DNA of 64,000 bases from an uncultured Lachnoclostridium sp. (GTDB lineage Bacteria > Bacillota > Clostridia > Lachnospirales > Lachnospiraceae). A program made the position numbers and the translations under genes. The notes under the pieces were generated by a model. It worked only from the letters and a program-made list of their open reading frames with translations, was not told where the DNA came from and searched no databases. Position 1 is the first letter of the stretch, and each line of letters opens with the position of its first letter. Positions 44,095 to 52,810 of the stretch are shown piece by piece. The stretch is taken from assembly GCA_944381625.1 (NCBI GenBank), contig CALWLW010000009.1:1-64000 (forward strand). The letters run 5' to 3'.

Positions 44095-45600
44095 GAAGGG
44101 AAAAAGGCTCTGATCTCCATTTTCGTAGGAGCGGCTCTTTTCATTGTAGGAGAAGTGATGGAGCACATGGGCGCTCCGCTTCCGGCTCTGCTGGTGATCC
44201 TGACCGTAGCATACCTGATCCTGGGCGGAAAGGTGCTGCTGGCGGCAGCGAAGAATATTTCCAAAGGCCAGGTATTTGATGAAAACTTCCTGATGAGTAT
44301 TGCGACGCTGGGAGCGTTCGCCATCCAGGAATACCCCGAAGCGGTGGGCGTTATGCTGTTCTACCGGATGCGTCAATACCTCCGGCCAGCTGACGATCCG
44401 TGCGGAAAAGGTACTGGAAGAGTCCATGGTTACCCGAATCCTGGATTCCGTGGAAAATGCGGCGGCCAACAAGCCGGCGATTGATAAATTCATCACCCGT
44501 TTCGCAAGAGTCTACACGCCGGCCGTGGTTGTGGCGGCGATTGTGGTCGCGGTTGTCCTTCCGTTCATCCTGCCCAACTGGCATTTCTTCGTATCGGAGG
44601 GCTATACGGGTGCGGAGACCGTGCTTCATGGAGCGACGGGAACCGCATCTGTACTGACGGCGCTGACTTTCCTGGTTATCAGCTGCCCGTGTGCGCTGGT
44701 ACTCAGCGTGCCGCTGGCGTTCTTCTCGGGCATCGGAGCCGCTTCCAAGAAGAATATTCTCTTCAAGGGCGGCAACGTGATCGAGATGCTGTCCGGCATC
44801 AAAGCTGTGAACTGTCCTCCACCCATCCCATCGGCGTCAGCGTGGTGGCGGCAGAAGAGAAAGGTCTGGATGTGGAGCGTCCGTCCAGGGTGGAAGAGAT
44901 CGCCGGACATGGTATCCGTGCGACGGTATCCGCCGGAACGGTTCTGTGCGGCAACCGGAAGCTGATGGATGCCAGCCAGATCGACATGAGCGGATATAAG
45001 AACGATACCTTCGGCACCGAGGTGCTGGTGGCACTGAACGGCAAATTTGCCGGTCATGTGGTGATCTCCGATACCATCAAGGAAGACGCGGCTCCGTCTA
45101 TTGCCAGGACGAAGAAGCTGGGTATTGTGACCGCGATGCTTACAGGCGACGCGGAAGAGAGCGCCAGGAACGTGGCGGCCCAGACCGGGATCGACGAAGT
45201 CCACGCGAAACTGCTTCCCCAGGATAAGCTGTCCGAGCTGCAGAAGATCCGCCAGGCTCACGGAAGCGTAATGTTCGTGGGCGATGGTATCAACGACGCG
45301 CCGGTTCTGGCCGGAGCGGATGTGGGCGCGGCCATGGGAAGCGGAGCGGACGCGGCCATCGAGGCGGCCGACGTGGTATTTATGACGTCGGAGATGTCCG
45401 CGATCCCCCAGGCCATCGACATCGCCAGAGCGACGAAGCGGATCTCCTGGCAGAATGTGTACTTTGCCCTGATCATCAAATTCGTGGTCATGATCGTGGG
45501 TCTGTTCGGCTTTGCCAACATGTGGGTGGCGGTGTTCGCGGATACAGGAGTATCCCTGCTCTGCCTGCTGAACTCTGTGCGGATTTTGAGAAGGAAATAA
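44095..45600 (+). pseudogene. Decayed Zn/Cd-type P-ATPase (ZntA/CadA-like)
   Basis: Three pieces in different frames make one damaged exporter. Piece 1 (44095-44370, KKALISIFVGAALFIVGE...EYPEAVGVMLFYR) is the first helices, with no start and no metal-binding domain. Piece 2 (44377-44815, SGQLTIRAEKVLEESMVTRI...ISCPCALVLSVPLAFFSGIG...GGNVIEML) has the CPC motif. Piece 3 (44815-45600, STHPIGVSVVAAEE...MLTGDAEES...VGDGINDAPVL) is the end of the catalytic domain. Two deletions removed the actuator domain and the DKTGT phosphorylation site, so it cannot pump. The remaining codons are little changed, so the damage looks recent. Confidence 0.92.
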
Positions 45601-45631
45601 CTGACAAGATCATAGAAATATCCACGGGCGG

Positions 45632-45660
45632 CGCCCGGCTTCTTCGGAGGCCGGGCGTCT
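45632..45660 (+). terminator. Hairpin after the P-ATPase remnant
   Basis: GCCCGGC pairs with GCCGGGC around TTCTTCGGAG, followed by GTCTGCCTG. Weak U-run. Confidence 0.4.
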
Positions 45661-45748
45661 GCCTGTCTGCTATTTGAATATTGTAAAATCACAAAAAAGG
45701 TAATAGAATAAATAAAAACAGGGATTTATGCTGAGGAGAGATAATACG

Positions 45749-46153
45749 ATGAATTTGACCAAACGGGAACAGGATATCATGAATATTTTATGGATGGCGG
45801 ATCAGTCCTTGACGGCTTCACAGATTGCAAAGAGCAAGGAAGAATTGTCGATCAATACCGTGCAGGCCAGTCTGAAGAAATTGATGTCGAAAGGTTTGAT
45901 AAAAGTAGATCAGGTGGTGTACAGCGGCACAGTGCTTTGCAGGTCCTACACGCCATGCGTGTCTCTGGCAGAATTTGAAGCTGAACGGCTGGCGCGCAGT
46001 TTCAGCCAGTCAAAAAATAAAATGTCCGTTTCCTGTTTTGTTTCGGCTTTTCTGGACAGGGAGAAAGACAGCAAAAGCGCGCTCGCGGAGATTGAGGAAC
46101 TGGAAAATCTGTTGAAGAAAAGGAAAATGGAACTCAAGGAAAAAGAGGAATAG
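45749..46153 (+). CDS. BlaI/MecI/CopY family repressor
   Basis: 134 residues. Winged helix at the N-terminus (LTKREQDIMNILWMADQSLTASQIAKS; SINTVQASLKKLMSKGLIKVDQVV) and a helical dimer domain with a charged end (ENLLKKRKMELKEKEE). In this family, cleavage by a BlaR1-type protease relieves repression. The protease gene follows 20 bp on. Start at 45749 (GAGGAGA 8 bp upstream) rather than 45728. G+C is lower than the flanking metal genes. Confidence 0.88.
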   Translation: MNLTKREQDIMNILWMADQSLTASQIAKSKEELSINTVQASLKKLMSKGLIKVDQVVYSGTVLCRSYTPCVSLAEFEAERLARSFSQSKNKMSVSCFVSAFLDREKDSKSALAEIEELENLLKKRKMELKEKEE

Positions 46154-46173
46154 TCCTGGAAAGGAATACGGCC

Positions 46174-47286
46174 ATGAGATTTTCTTTATCAACAGTTCTG
46201 AATACGACGATTATTCTGGGAAGCAGCTCATGCTTTCTCATATTGCTCCTGAGATCAAAATGGCACAGGAAAATACCGGTAAAAGTGATTCTGATGGTTT
46301 GCCTTGCCATCATGTTCCGGTTTTTAATGCCATTTGAATTTCCATTTACAATTACTGTCGGTATTACCAAAGTCTGGCCCCATATATATTTGTTTTTCAG
46401 GCGTACTGTGTTTGAGAGTTCTGATGTAACCATTTATCTGTACCAGGGATTGTTTGCCATTTGGGCAGCGGGCAGTGTTTTTCTCCTGCTGAGGCTGTAT
46501 CTGAAAAGCATTCGTTTTAAGAAAACTGTTTTGTCATTGCCGGATGCGGAGAATCCTCTTGTCATTTCTGCTTTGGATGAAGTAAACCAGCGGTATAAAC
46601 ACCCCCGTCCTGTACGGATTGCCGTCTCCAGCGATATCAATACGGCGCCGTACATCACGGGGATTTTAAGCCCCACGGTCGTTCTTCCGGATATAGAGTG
46701 GAACAGTCAGGAGCTGTCTTTTGTGCTGGGACACGAGCTGACACATTATTATAATCACCATTTACATATTAAACTTGTATGTGAAGTCATTACCCTGTTG
46801 TATTTTTGGAATCCCTTTGTGTATCTGCTGAAAAAGCAGATTTTCAGGCTTCTGGAGCTGGAAACAGATTCTCTGTTTACCGCGTCCATGAATGAGGAGA
46901 AACGGCTTGCGTACGCGGAATGTATGCTGAGTATGTCCCGCCTGCAATATTTATCTCCAGGATTAGGAACTGCATTTGCCACTCATGGCGAATCAAATTT
47001 GCACCAGCGTATTCAGATGCTGCTGGAAGACGGAAAAAATAAGAAAAAATTTCCGGCCTTTTTACTTTCTGCATTTGCACTGCTGGTGTTTCTGTTGAAT
47101 TTTGTGTTCGTTTTTGAGTCGTCGTATACGCCGCCGGATATCCAGGCAACCACCATAACTTTGAATGAAAAAAATGCATACTTGATTCACAGGGGAGACG
47201 AGTATGACGTATATTATGAAGGGGAGTATCTCATATCGGTCCCTGAAATTTTTGATGAATCTATTCCAGTGTATGAGGAGGAATAG
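46174..47286 (+). CDS. BlaR1/MecR1-type M56 membrane protease without sensor domain
   Basis: 370 residues. Several N-terminal helices, then the M56 zinc protease site HELTHYYNHH (near residue 187) with a later glutamate-rich helix (LELETDSLFTASM). After the last helix (residues about 290-310) only about 60 extracytoplasmic residues remain, far shorter than the penicillin-binding sensor of BlaR1. So the trigger is not a beta-lactam bound in the usual way. It forms a pair with the upstream BlaI-like gene. No target gene such as a beta-lactamase is nearby. Confidence 0.85.
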   Translation: MRFSLSTVLNTTIILGSSSCFLILLLRSKWHRKIPVKVILMVCLAIMFRFLMPFEFPFTITVGITKVWPHIYLFFRRTVFESSDVTIYLYQGLFAIWAAGSVFLLLRLYLKSIRFKKTVLSLPDAENPLVISALDEVNQRYKHPRPVRIAVSSDINTAPYITGILSPTVVLPDIEWNSQELSFVLGHELTHYYNHHLHIKLVCEVITLLYFWNPFVYLLKKQIFRLLELETDSLFTASMNEEKRLAYAECMLSMSRLQYLSPGLGTAFATHGESNLHQRIQMLLEDGKNKKKFPAFLLSAFALLVFLLNFVFVFESSYTPPDIQATTITLNEKNAYLIHRGDEYDVYYEGEYLISVPEIFDESIPVYEEE

Positions 47287-47307
47287 ATTGCAGGAAAGTT
47301 TGCCCGT

Positions 47308-47886
47308 TCACAGGATCGGCTCAATCACCGCCCGGAAATACCGGTCCAGCTCTTCGGGCGTCTGTTTCATACGTCCCCGGATCCACCACAGTACCATCTC
47401 CACGAAACTGCCGGAGATATGGTTGACCAGGAAGTCCTGGGGGACAGCCGCGCCGGTCTTCCGGTCCCGGTTGACAAACAGCTCCTGGATCAGCTCATTA
47501 AGGCTGTCTTTGAAATACCGGAGAAAGATTTCGCTGCTCTCGCAGGAGAGCAGGCCCAGGATATTGTGGTCGTTTTCCTGAAGATGCTGGAGCAGGTGGC
47601 AGAAGACGGATGCGGGCGCTTTCCGGTCTGAATACAGCCCGTGGGTGTGGGTGCAGTCCATGGCGCTTCCCACAATATGTCCGAAGAGTTCTTCACACAG
47701 CGCCTTTAACAGATCGTCCTTTGTCCCAAAATGGGCGTAGAAAGTGGCGCGGCCCACATCGGCGGCGTCGATGATCTCCTGCACGGTGATCCTGCCGTAG
47801 CTTTTCTCTGCCAGAAGCCCGGTAAAGGCCCGGAATATGGCCGCTCTTGTCTTTTGCTGCCGTCTATCCATAGATTTTCCCTCCAT
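47308..47886 (-). CDS. TetR family repressor
   Basis: 192 residues. The HTH (GRITVQEIIDAADVGRATFYAHFGTKDDLLKAL) is at residues 24-56; the C-terminal domain is helical (FVEMVLWWIRGRMKQTPEEL). It is divergent from the metal P-ATPase with a shared region of 180 bp, which has the operator-like GAACA-GAT-TGTTC at 47970-47982. It probably represses the pump and itself. Confidence 0.87.
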   Translation of the reverse strand: MEGKSMDRRQQKTRAAIFRAFTGLLAEKSYGRITVQEIIDAADVGRATFYAHFGTKDDLLKALCEELFGHIVGSAMDCTHTHGLYSDRKAPASVFCHLLQHLQENDHNILGLLSCESSEIFLRYFKDSLNELIQELFVNRDRKTGAAVPQDFLVNHISGSFVEMVLWWIRGRMKQTPEELDRYFRAVIEPIL

Positions 47887-47935
47887 ACAATTTCATCAGA
47901 ATGTTCCATAAGAGACATACCCGCGGAATCATCCG

Positions 47936-47982
47936 TTGTAATTTGCCGTCCGTTTGCTACAATAATAGTGAACAGATTGTTC
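47936..47982 (+). promoter_or_regulatory. P-ATPase promoter with TetR-type operator
   Basis: TTGTAA (about 47936), 16-bp spacer, TACAAT (47958-47963), then the inverted repeat GAACA-N3-TGTTC (47970-47982) at the predicted start site. Confidence 0.6.
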
Positions 47983-48065
47983 GTTATTATATTAATTGTA
48001 CGGTAACTGCGGACGGATGTCAAGGACGCGGGAGGCCGGAGCGTATGCGGAGGGGAGAGAGCGCG

Positions 48066-50024
48066 ATGGTGAAAAAATGCAGTGATTTTCTGGCAGGAGT
48101 CCCGATGACGGTGGTATCCGGCCTGTTTCTTCTGGTGGATCTGGGTCCCCATCTCATAGAAGAATTCGGAGGCGAGGCGGCGCATCTTGGCTTCCTTCCC
48201 TTTGACCCGGCGTGGGTAACGATCCTGATCAGCGGTATCCCGCTGCTCTATCTGGCCATCTGGCGGGTGATTCACAATCCCGGCATCAGCAAGATCTCGT
48301 CTGCGCTTCTGATCTGTATTGCCATGTTTGCGGCCATCGGGATCGGAGACCTGTTCGCCGCCGGAGAGGTGGTATTTATCATGGCGGTGGGGGCGATTCT
48401 GGAAGACGCTACCACAGACCGGGCGAAAAAGGGCCTGAAAACGCTCATCAGCCTTGCGCCGGCCATGGGCCGCCGGGTGAAGGCCGACGGCGGGGAAGGC
48501 GGAGACACGGACGGCATGGGCGGCGCGAGAGACGGACATGCGGCATACGGCAGCGAAGAACTGGTACCTGCTGAAGAGATCCGTCGGGGAGACATCCTGC
48601 GGGTTCTGCCCGGCGAGGCCATTCCTGTGGACGGGAGGATCATAGAGGGCGAGACCTCCGTAGACCAGTCGGTCATAACTGGAGAATCCCTCCCTGTGGA
48701 TAAAGGCGTGGGAGACGAAGTGTTCTGCGGCACCATCAACCGTTTTGGCTCCGTCCTGATATCAGCGACGAAAGTGGGCGAAGACAGCTCTCTGCAAAAG
48801 CTGATCCGCATGGTGCAGGAAGCGGAACATAAACAGGCGCCCATGCAGCGCATGGCGGACAGATGCGCCAGCTGGCTGGTGCCCCTGGTGCTTCTGATCG
48901 CGGTGGGAGCCTATTGGGGAACGGGAAATATCGTCACGGCGGTGACCGTGCTGGTGGTGTTCTGCCCCTGCGCGCTGGTGCTGGCCACACCCACCGCGAT
49001 CATGGCGGCCATCGGGCAGGCGACGAAGCACGGTGTCATCATCAAATCCGGCGAGGCTCTGGAACGGATGGGCAAGGTGGATACCATCGCGTTTGACAAG
49101 ACAGGGACGCTGACCTGTGGCCGTCTGGATGTGAGTGATATCCTTTCTTTCGATCCGTCTGTCAGCGAGGAAGAACTGCTGTCCCTGGCGGCTTCGGCAG
49201 AGGCGAACAGTGAACATCCGCTGGGAAAGGCAGTGACGGATTATGCGAGGGCAAAAGGCGTGCCGGTGGAAGCGTCGTCGGAATTCCGGATGGTTCCGGG
49301 CAGGGGCATCTGCGCGGAGGTGAAGGACCGGAAGCTGTTCTGCGGCAGCGTAAAGTTCCTGGAGGAAAACGGGATTCCGTTGGACCGCGTCTCCTGGCCT
49401 GCGCTGGAGGAACTGCGGGGTCAGGGGAAAGCGCTGATTCTTGTGGCGGATCAGGAAGGATGCATGGGCGCGGCCGCTCTGTCCGACGTACTGCGGCCGG
49501 AAGCCGGAGCCATGGTCTCCCGTCTGACAGATCTGCACACCTCTGTGGTTCTGCTCACCGGCGATAATCAGAAAGCCGCGGATTATTTTGCGCGGCAGGC
49601 GGGAATCAGGGAAGTGCGGGCGGAGCTGCTGCCGGAGGAAAAAGTACGAAGTATCGAGGAACTGCAGGCGGGCAGCCGTGAGGTCTGCATGATCGGAGAC
49701 GGGGTCAACGACGCCCCGGCGCTGAAGACCGCTTTCGTCAGCGTGGCCATGGGCGGCATGGGAAGCGATATCGCCGTGGAAGCGGCGGACGTGGCTCTGA
49801 TGGGAGACGATCTTTCCAAAATCCCATATCTGAAACGGCTGTCCAACGAGACCGTGAGGACGATCAAATTAAGCATTACCCTGTCCATGTGCATCAACGC
49901 GGCGGCGGTCACCCTTTCCCTTATGGGAATCCTGACTCCCACCACCGGAGCGCTGGTACATAACGTGGGGTCCTGCCTGGTGGTGCTGCTGGCGGCCCTG
50001 CTGTACGACAGGAAGATTGAGTGA
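48066..50024 (+). CDS. Heavy-metal-translocating P-type ATPase
   Basis: 652 residues. Membrane site CPC (300-302), phosphorylation site DKTGTLT (D344), actuator loop ETSVDQSVITGESLPVDK, HP motif SEHPLG and hinge MIGDGVNDAPAL are all present. The N-terminus has no HMA metal-binding domain. An odd Gly/Asp-rich insert (residues about 141-168, GGEGGDTDGMGGARDG) lies before the actuator motif. Metal unknown; the CPC site suits Cu, Zn, Cd or Co. Start at 48066 with GGAGGGGAGAG upstream. It is intact and TetR-controlled, while the paralog at 44.1-45.6 kb is dead. Confidence 0.9.
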   Translation: MVKKCSDFLAGVPMTVVSGLFLLVDLGPHLIEEFGGEAAHLGFLPFDPAWVTILISGIPLLYLAIWRVIHNPGISKISSALLICIAMFAAIGIGDLFAAGEVVFIMAVGAILEDATTDRAKKGLKTLISLAPAMGRRVKADGGEGGDTDGMGGARDGHAAYGSEELVPAEEIRRGDILRVLPGEAIPVDGRIIEGETSVDQSVITGESLPVDKGVGDEVFCGTINRFGSVLISATKVGEDSSLQKLIRMVQEAEHKQAPMQRMADRCASWLVPLVLLIAVGAYWGTGNIVTAVTVLVVFCPCALVLATPTAIMAAIGQATKHGVIIKSGEALERMGKVDTIAFDKTGTLTCGRLDVSDILSFDPSVSEEELLSLAASAEANSEHPLGKAVTDYARAKGVPVEASSEFRMVPGRGICAEVKDRKLFCGSVKFLEENGIPLDRVSWPALEELRGQGKALILVADQEGCMGAAALSDVLRPEAGAMVSRLTDLHTSVVLLTGDNQKAADYFARQAGIREVRAELLPEEKVRSIEELQAGSREVCMIGDGVNDAPALKTAFVSVAMGGMGSDIAVEAADVALMGDDLSKIPYLKRLSNETVRTIKLSITLSMCINAAAVTLSLMGILTPTTGALVHNVGSCLVVLLAALLYDRKIE

Positions 50025-50038
50025 CGCACAGACGGCTG

Positions 50039-50079
50039 TCAAGAGGCATGATATGCGAAAATGGAATACCATGCCTCTT
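50039..50079 (+). terminator. Hairpin after the P-ATPase gene
   Basis: CAAGAGGCATG and CATGCCTCTTG form an 11-bp perfect stem, but no U-run follows on the plus strand. Confidence 0.45.
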
Positions 50080-50144
50080 GCCGCGCCGCGGCGTTAATGT
50101 TACAGTATAAGCGTAATCGAGGCGTCAGACAAGGAAAATGAGAT

Positions 50145-51059
50145 ATGGATTTAAAACAGCTGCAGTATTTTGTGGTCAGTGTGGACAGCGGCAGTTTCAA
50201 GAAAACGGCGGAGCTTCTGTACACGACCCAGCCCCATGTGAGCAAGATCATCAAGTCGCTGGAGACAGAGCTCCAGACGGAACTTCTGGTTCGCAAAGCC
50301 CGCGGGGTGGAGGCGACGGAAATCGGGAAAAAAGTATATGAGCATGCCTGCCGGATCTTGGTGGAATCCGGGCAGATCTACACAGCCGGAGACCGGCAGC
50401 CGGCGCGTATGCTGCGGGTGGCGGCCAATCCCAGCGACCGGCTGGCACGGATTTTCCGCAGATTTTATATAGAGGAAAAGGATCTGGATGCCCAGTATCT
50501 GGAATGTGATCTGGAAGGGATCTTCCAGGCGCTGCACCGCCATACGGCGGAGGTGGGATTTGCCTATGTGGATCAGACGCAGAAGACGGCGTTCCAGCAG
50601 ACGCTGGAGTATAAGCGGCTGGAATTCACTGAACTGGGTGTGACTGGCCCCAGGCTGTTTGTGGGCCCGGAGCATCCGCTGTACGGGGCGCCGGAGGTAT
50701 CCGGCCGAGAACTCCGGGATCTGAGATATATCGGGAACGAGAACGACCAGGACATCCTGAGTATCCAACTGATACCGGAGAACGAGGACTACCGGTACTA
50801 TAAGAGAAAAGGGACAGTTCTGGAGACCAGCAGCCGGGAACTTATGGTGGGGCTTTTGCTGGAAACGGATCTGTGCCATATAGGGTATGGATTCTCTCCG
50901 GATGCTTCTCTCCAGGAAAAGATATGCAGTATACCGATTAAGGGAGCCAAGGACAGTATTTTTTACGGATATATCAATCGGAAAAGGGACGGGCTCTCTG
51001 ACGAGGCCCGGAAATTTGTGCGGTATGTGAAGCGGGAGCTGAGCTCTCAATATGATTGA
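50145..51059 (+). CDS. LysR family transcriptional regulator
   Basis: 304 residues. N-terminal HTH (LQYFVVSVDSGSFKKTAELLYTTQPHVSKIIKSLE) and a periplasmic-binding-like effector domain. It stands alone between the P-ATPase and the DUF3793 operon and no obvious divergent target exists. The ligand is unknown. Confidence 0.88.
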   Translation: MDLKQLQYFVVSVDSGSFKKTAELLYTTQPHVSKIIKSLETELQTELLVRKARGVEATEIGKKVYEHACRILVESGQIYTAGDRQPARMLRVAANPSDRLARIFRRFYIEEKDLDAQYLECDLEGIFQALHRHTAEVGFAYVDQTQKTAFQQTLEYKRLEFTELGVTGPRLFVGPEHPLYGAPEVSGRELRDLRYIGNENDQDILSIQLIPENEDYRYYKRKGTVLETSSRELMVGLLLETDLCHIGYGFSPDASLQEKICSIPIKGAKDSIFYGYINRKRDGLSDEARKFVRYVKRELSSQYD

Positions 51060-51136
51060 CGGGAAGAGAGAATCAGGCTCCTGAATATGGACGGGTGAAA
51101 ACCGCCGTTGTTGAACAATTTTTTCATCAGCGGCGG

Positions 51137-51196
51137 TTGCTTTTTTCCTACCTTTTTGGTATGATTAGTTAGCAACAACTAATTAGATATAACTAA
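51137..51196 (+). promoter_or_regulatory. Iron-type promoter with tandem TTAG-N6-CTAA operators
   Basis: TTGCTT (51137-51142), 17-bp spacer, TATGAT (51160-51165). Two abutting 14-bp sites follow: TTAG-CAACAA-CTAA (51169-51182) and TTAG-ATATAA-CTAA (51183-51196). They cover the predicted start, so repression is likely. The motif recalls DtxR/IdeR operators (TTAGGTTAGCCTAACCTAA). Confidence 0.65.
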
Positions 51197-51212
51197 CCAA
51201 AAGGAAAGAGAT

Positions 51213-51779
51213 ATGGAAATGGACAGAAAAATATGGGAGACGGTGGCGAATCAATGCGCGCCTGTCCTGATGGACGTGAAGCCTTCCAATCTGTTGATCC
51301 TGACCAGAGCGGAAGAGGAACGGTATCTTGGGATGGACGGAATCCCCGGGATATCCAGTCTGCGCCTCCACTCCGGAGCCGGAAAAAGCACCTGGCTCTT
51401 ATACCGGAAGGACCGGATGGAGGCGGTACTGATCTGGCCCCAGGTACAGGCGTTCCTGGCGCAGTATGGATACGATGCGCAAAGGGAGGCTGTGGACCGG
51501 CTGCTGGAACGCATGGCCGCAAGATACGCGCGGTACAGAGAAAAGCAGGACGGATTTCCCCATGAACTGGGGATATTTCTGGGATATCCGCTGGGGGATG
51601 TGGAAGGATTCATCCGGCATCAGGGGAAGAATTATCTGTGCGCGGGCTACTGGAAGGTGTATCAGGATGAACGCCGGGCCCGGGAAACTTTCCAGCTCTA
51701 CCGGACGGTGAGGGACGCGGTGCAGAACATGCTGTCGGCGGGCGGGAGCCTGTACGAGATCTGCAGCTTCGCCAACTAA
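51213..51779 (+). CDS. DUF3793 protein
   Basis: 188 residues, no signal peptide, cytoplasmic. FPHELGIFLGYPLGDVEGFIRHQGKNYLCAGYWKVY is the family hallmark. In Clostridia such genes are found with flavodoxin and iron uptake genes; the function is unknown. First gene of the operon behind tandem TTAG-N6-CTAA sites. AAGGAAAGAG precedes the ATG. Confidence 0.85.
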   Translation: MEMDRKIWETVANQCAPVLMDVKPSNLLILTRAEEERYLGMDGIPGISSLRLHSGAGKSTWLLYRKDRMEAVLIWPQVQAFLAQYGYDAQREAVDRLLERMAARYARYREKQDGFPHELGIFLGYPLGDVEGFIRHQGKNYLCAGYWKVYQDERRARETFQLYRTVRDAVQNMLSAGGSLYEICSFAN

Positions 51780-51800
51780 AACAACAGGAGGAGATTTCAA

Positions 51801-52232
51801 ATGGGAGAAATTATTATTGCATACTGGAGCGGTTCAGGAAATACGGAGGCCATGGCGTCCATGGTGGCAAAGGGAGTGGAGGCAGCGGGGAAGACCGCGA
51901 AAGTGGTATCCATCGACGACTTCCAGGCGTCGGAGCTGAAGGATCAGGCAGTGTTTGCGCTGGGATGCCCGGCCATGGGGGACGAGGTGCTGGAAGAGAC
52001 CATTGTGGAGCCGTTCGTGGCTGAGGTGGAAAAATTCGCTTCCGGCAAGAAGATCGGGCTGTTCGGTTCTTATGGATGGGGCGACGGCGAATGGATGCGG
52101 AACTGGGTGGACCAGATGAAGAACGCGGGCGCGGAAGTGCTGGGCGGGGAGGATGCGATCTGCGTGGAGGCTCCGGACGGCGAAGCAGAAGAAAAATGCA
52201 TGCAGCTTGGCAGAGAGCTGGCATCCAGTTAG
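51801..52232 (+). CDS. Flavodoxin
   Basis: 143 residues, FMN-binding electron carrier used instead of ferredoxin, often when iron is short. The phosphate loop WSGSGNTE is at the N-terminus (residues 9-16), and GSYGWGDGEWM gives the aromatic FMN contact. AGGAGGAGATTT precedes the ATG. The tandem operator upstream of the operon fits iron control. Confidence 0.93.
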   Translation: MGEIIIAYWSGSGNTEAMASMVAKGVEAAGKTAKVVSIDDFQASELKDQAVFALGCPAMGDEVLEETIVEPFVAEVEKFASGKKIGLFGSYGWGDGEWMRNWVDQMKNAGAEVLGGEDAICVEAPDGEAEEKCMQLGRELASS

Positions 52233-52245
52233 GAGGTGTCCGTCC

Positions 52246-52527
52246 ATGAGTGTTGTCATTATCGGAGGACACGACCGCATGGTCTGCCAGTATATGAAGA
52301 TCTGCAAGAACTATAAGTGTAAAGCGAAAGTGTTTACCCAGATGCCGGCCAGCCTGAACAAACAGGTGGGTACGCCGGACATGTTCATCCTCTTCACAAA
52401 TACGGTGTCTCATAAAATGGTGAAATGCGCAGTGGACGAAGCGAAAAAGAAAAATATCCGCGTGGTCCGCTGCCACACCAGCAGCAGCGCGGCGCTGGAG
52501 AATATTTTAAAAGAGCATACAGCATGA
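52246..52527 (+). CDS. DUF2325 protein
   Basis: 93 residues. SVVIIGGHDRMVCQYMKICK at the start, followed by VFTQMP and VRCHTSS, match the DUF2325 family of small NAD/nucleotide-fold-like proteins. Start at 52246 with AGGAGGTG upstream. It lies 13 bp after the flavodoxin gene, in the same operon. Function unknown; iron-related by context. Confidence 0.85.
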   Translation: MSVVIIGGHDRMVCQYMKICKNYKCKAKVFTQMPASLNKQVGTPDMFILFTNTVSHKMVKCAVDEAKKKNIRVVRCHTSSSAALENILKEHTA

Positions 52528-52560
52528 TATGTCAGGATTGTATCCAAACGATACAAAATG

Positions 52561-52592
52561 AAGACCCCGGGGGTGCCTCTCCGGGGTCTTTT
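52561..52592. terminator. Bidirectional terminator
   Basis: AAGACCCCGG pairs with CCGGGGTCTT around GGGTGCCTCT, with TTTTT on the plus side. It ends the flavodoxin operon and probably the mop remnant. Confidence 0.75.
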
Positions 52593-52603
52593 TCAGGTCA
52601 GGA

Positions 52604-52810
52604 TTACTCGTCGATCCCTACCATCACGGAAGTTGCTTTCACGATGGCATAGGCCTCTTTGCCCACCTCCAGCTTCAGTTCCTTGATGGCGTTCATGGAA
52701 ATGGTGGAGGAGACGATATTGCCGCCTCCGATATCGATCTGAACGATGCCGTTGACCGCTCCTTCGGTGATGCTGACAACAGTTCCCTTGAACTGGTTGC
52801 GTGCGCTGCT
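52604..52810 (-). pseudogene. Molybdopterin-binding (Mop/TOBE) protein, 5'-truncated
   Basis: The frame reads SSARNQFKGTVVSITEGAVN through IQIDIGGGNIVSSTISM and ends VKATSVMVGIDE, matching the 68-70-residue Mop proteins that bind molybdate or tungstate. It has no start: the codon before the first matched residues is the stop codon of the 608-aa gene next door. No in-frame ATG, GTG or TTG lies before the middle of the domain. So the upstream gene appears to have replaced the mop promoter and start. No molybdenum enzymes or modABC genes occur in the window. Confidence 0.85.
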
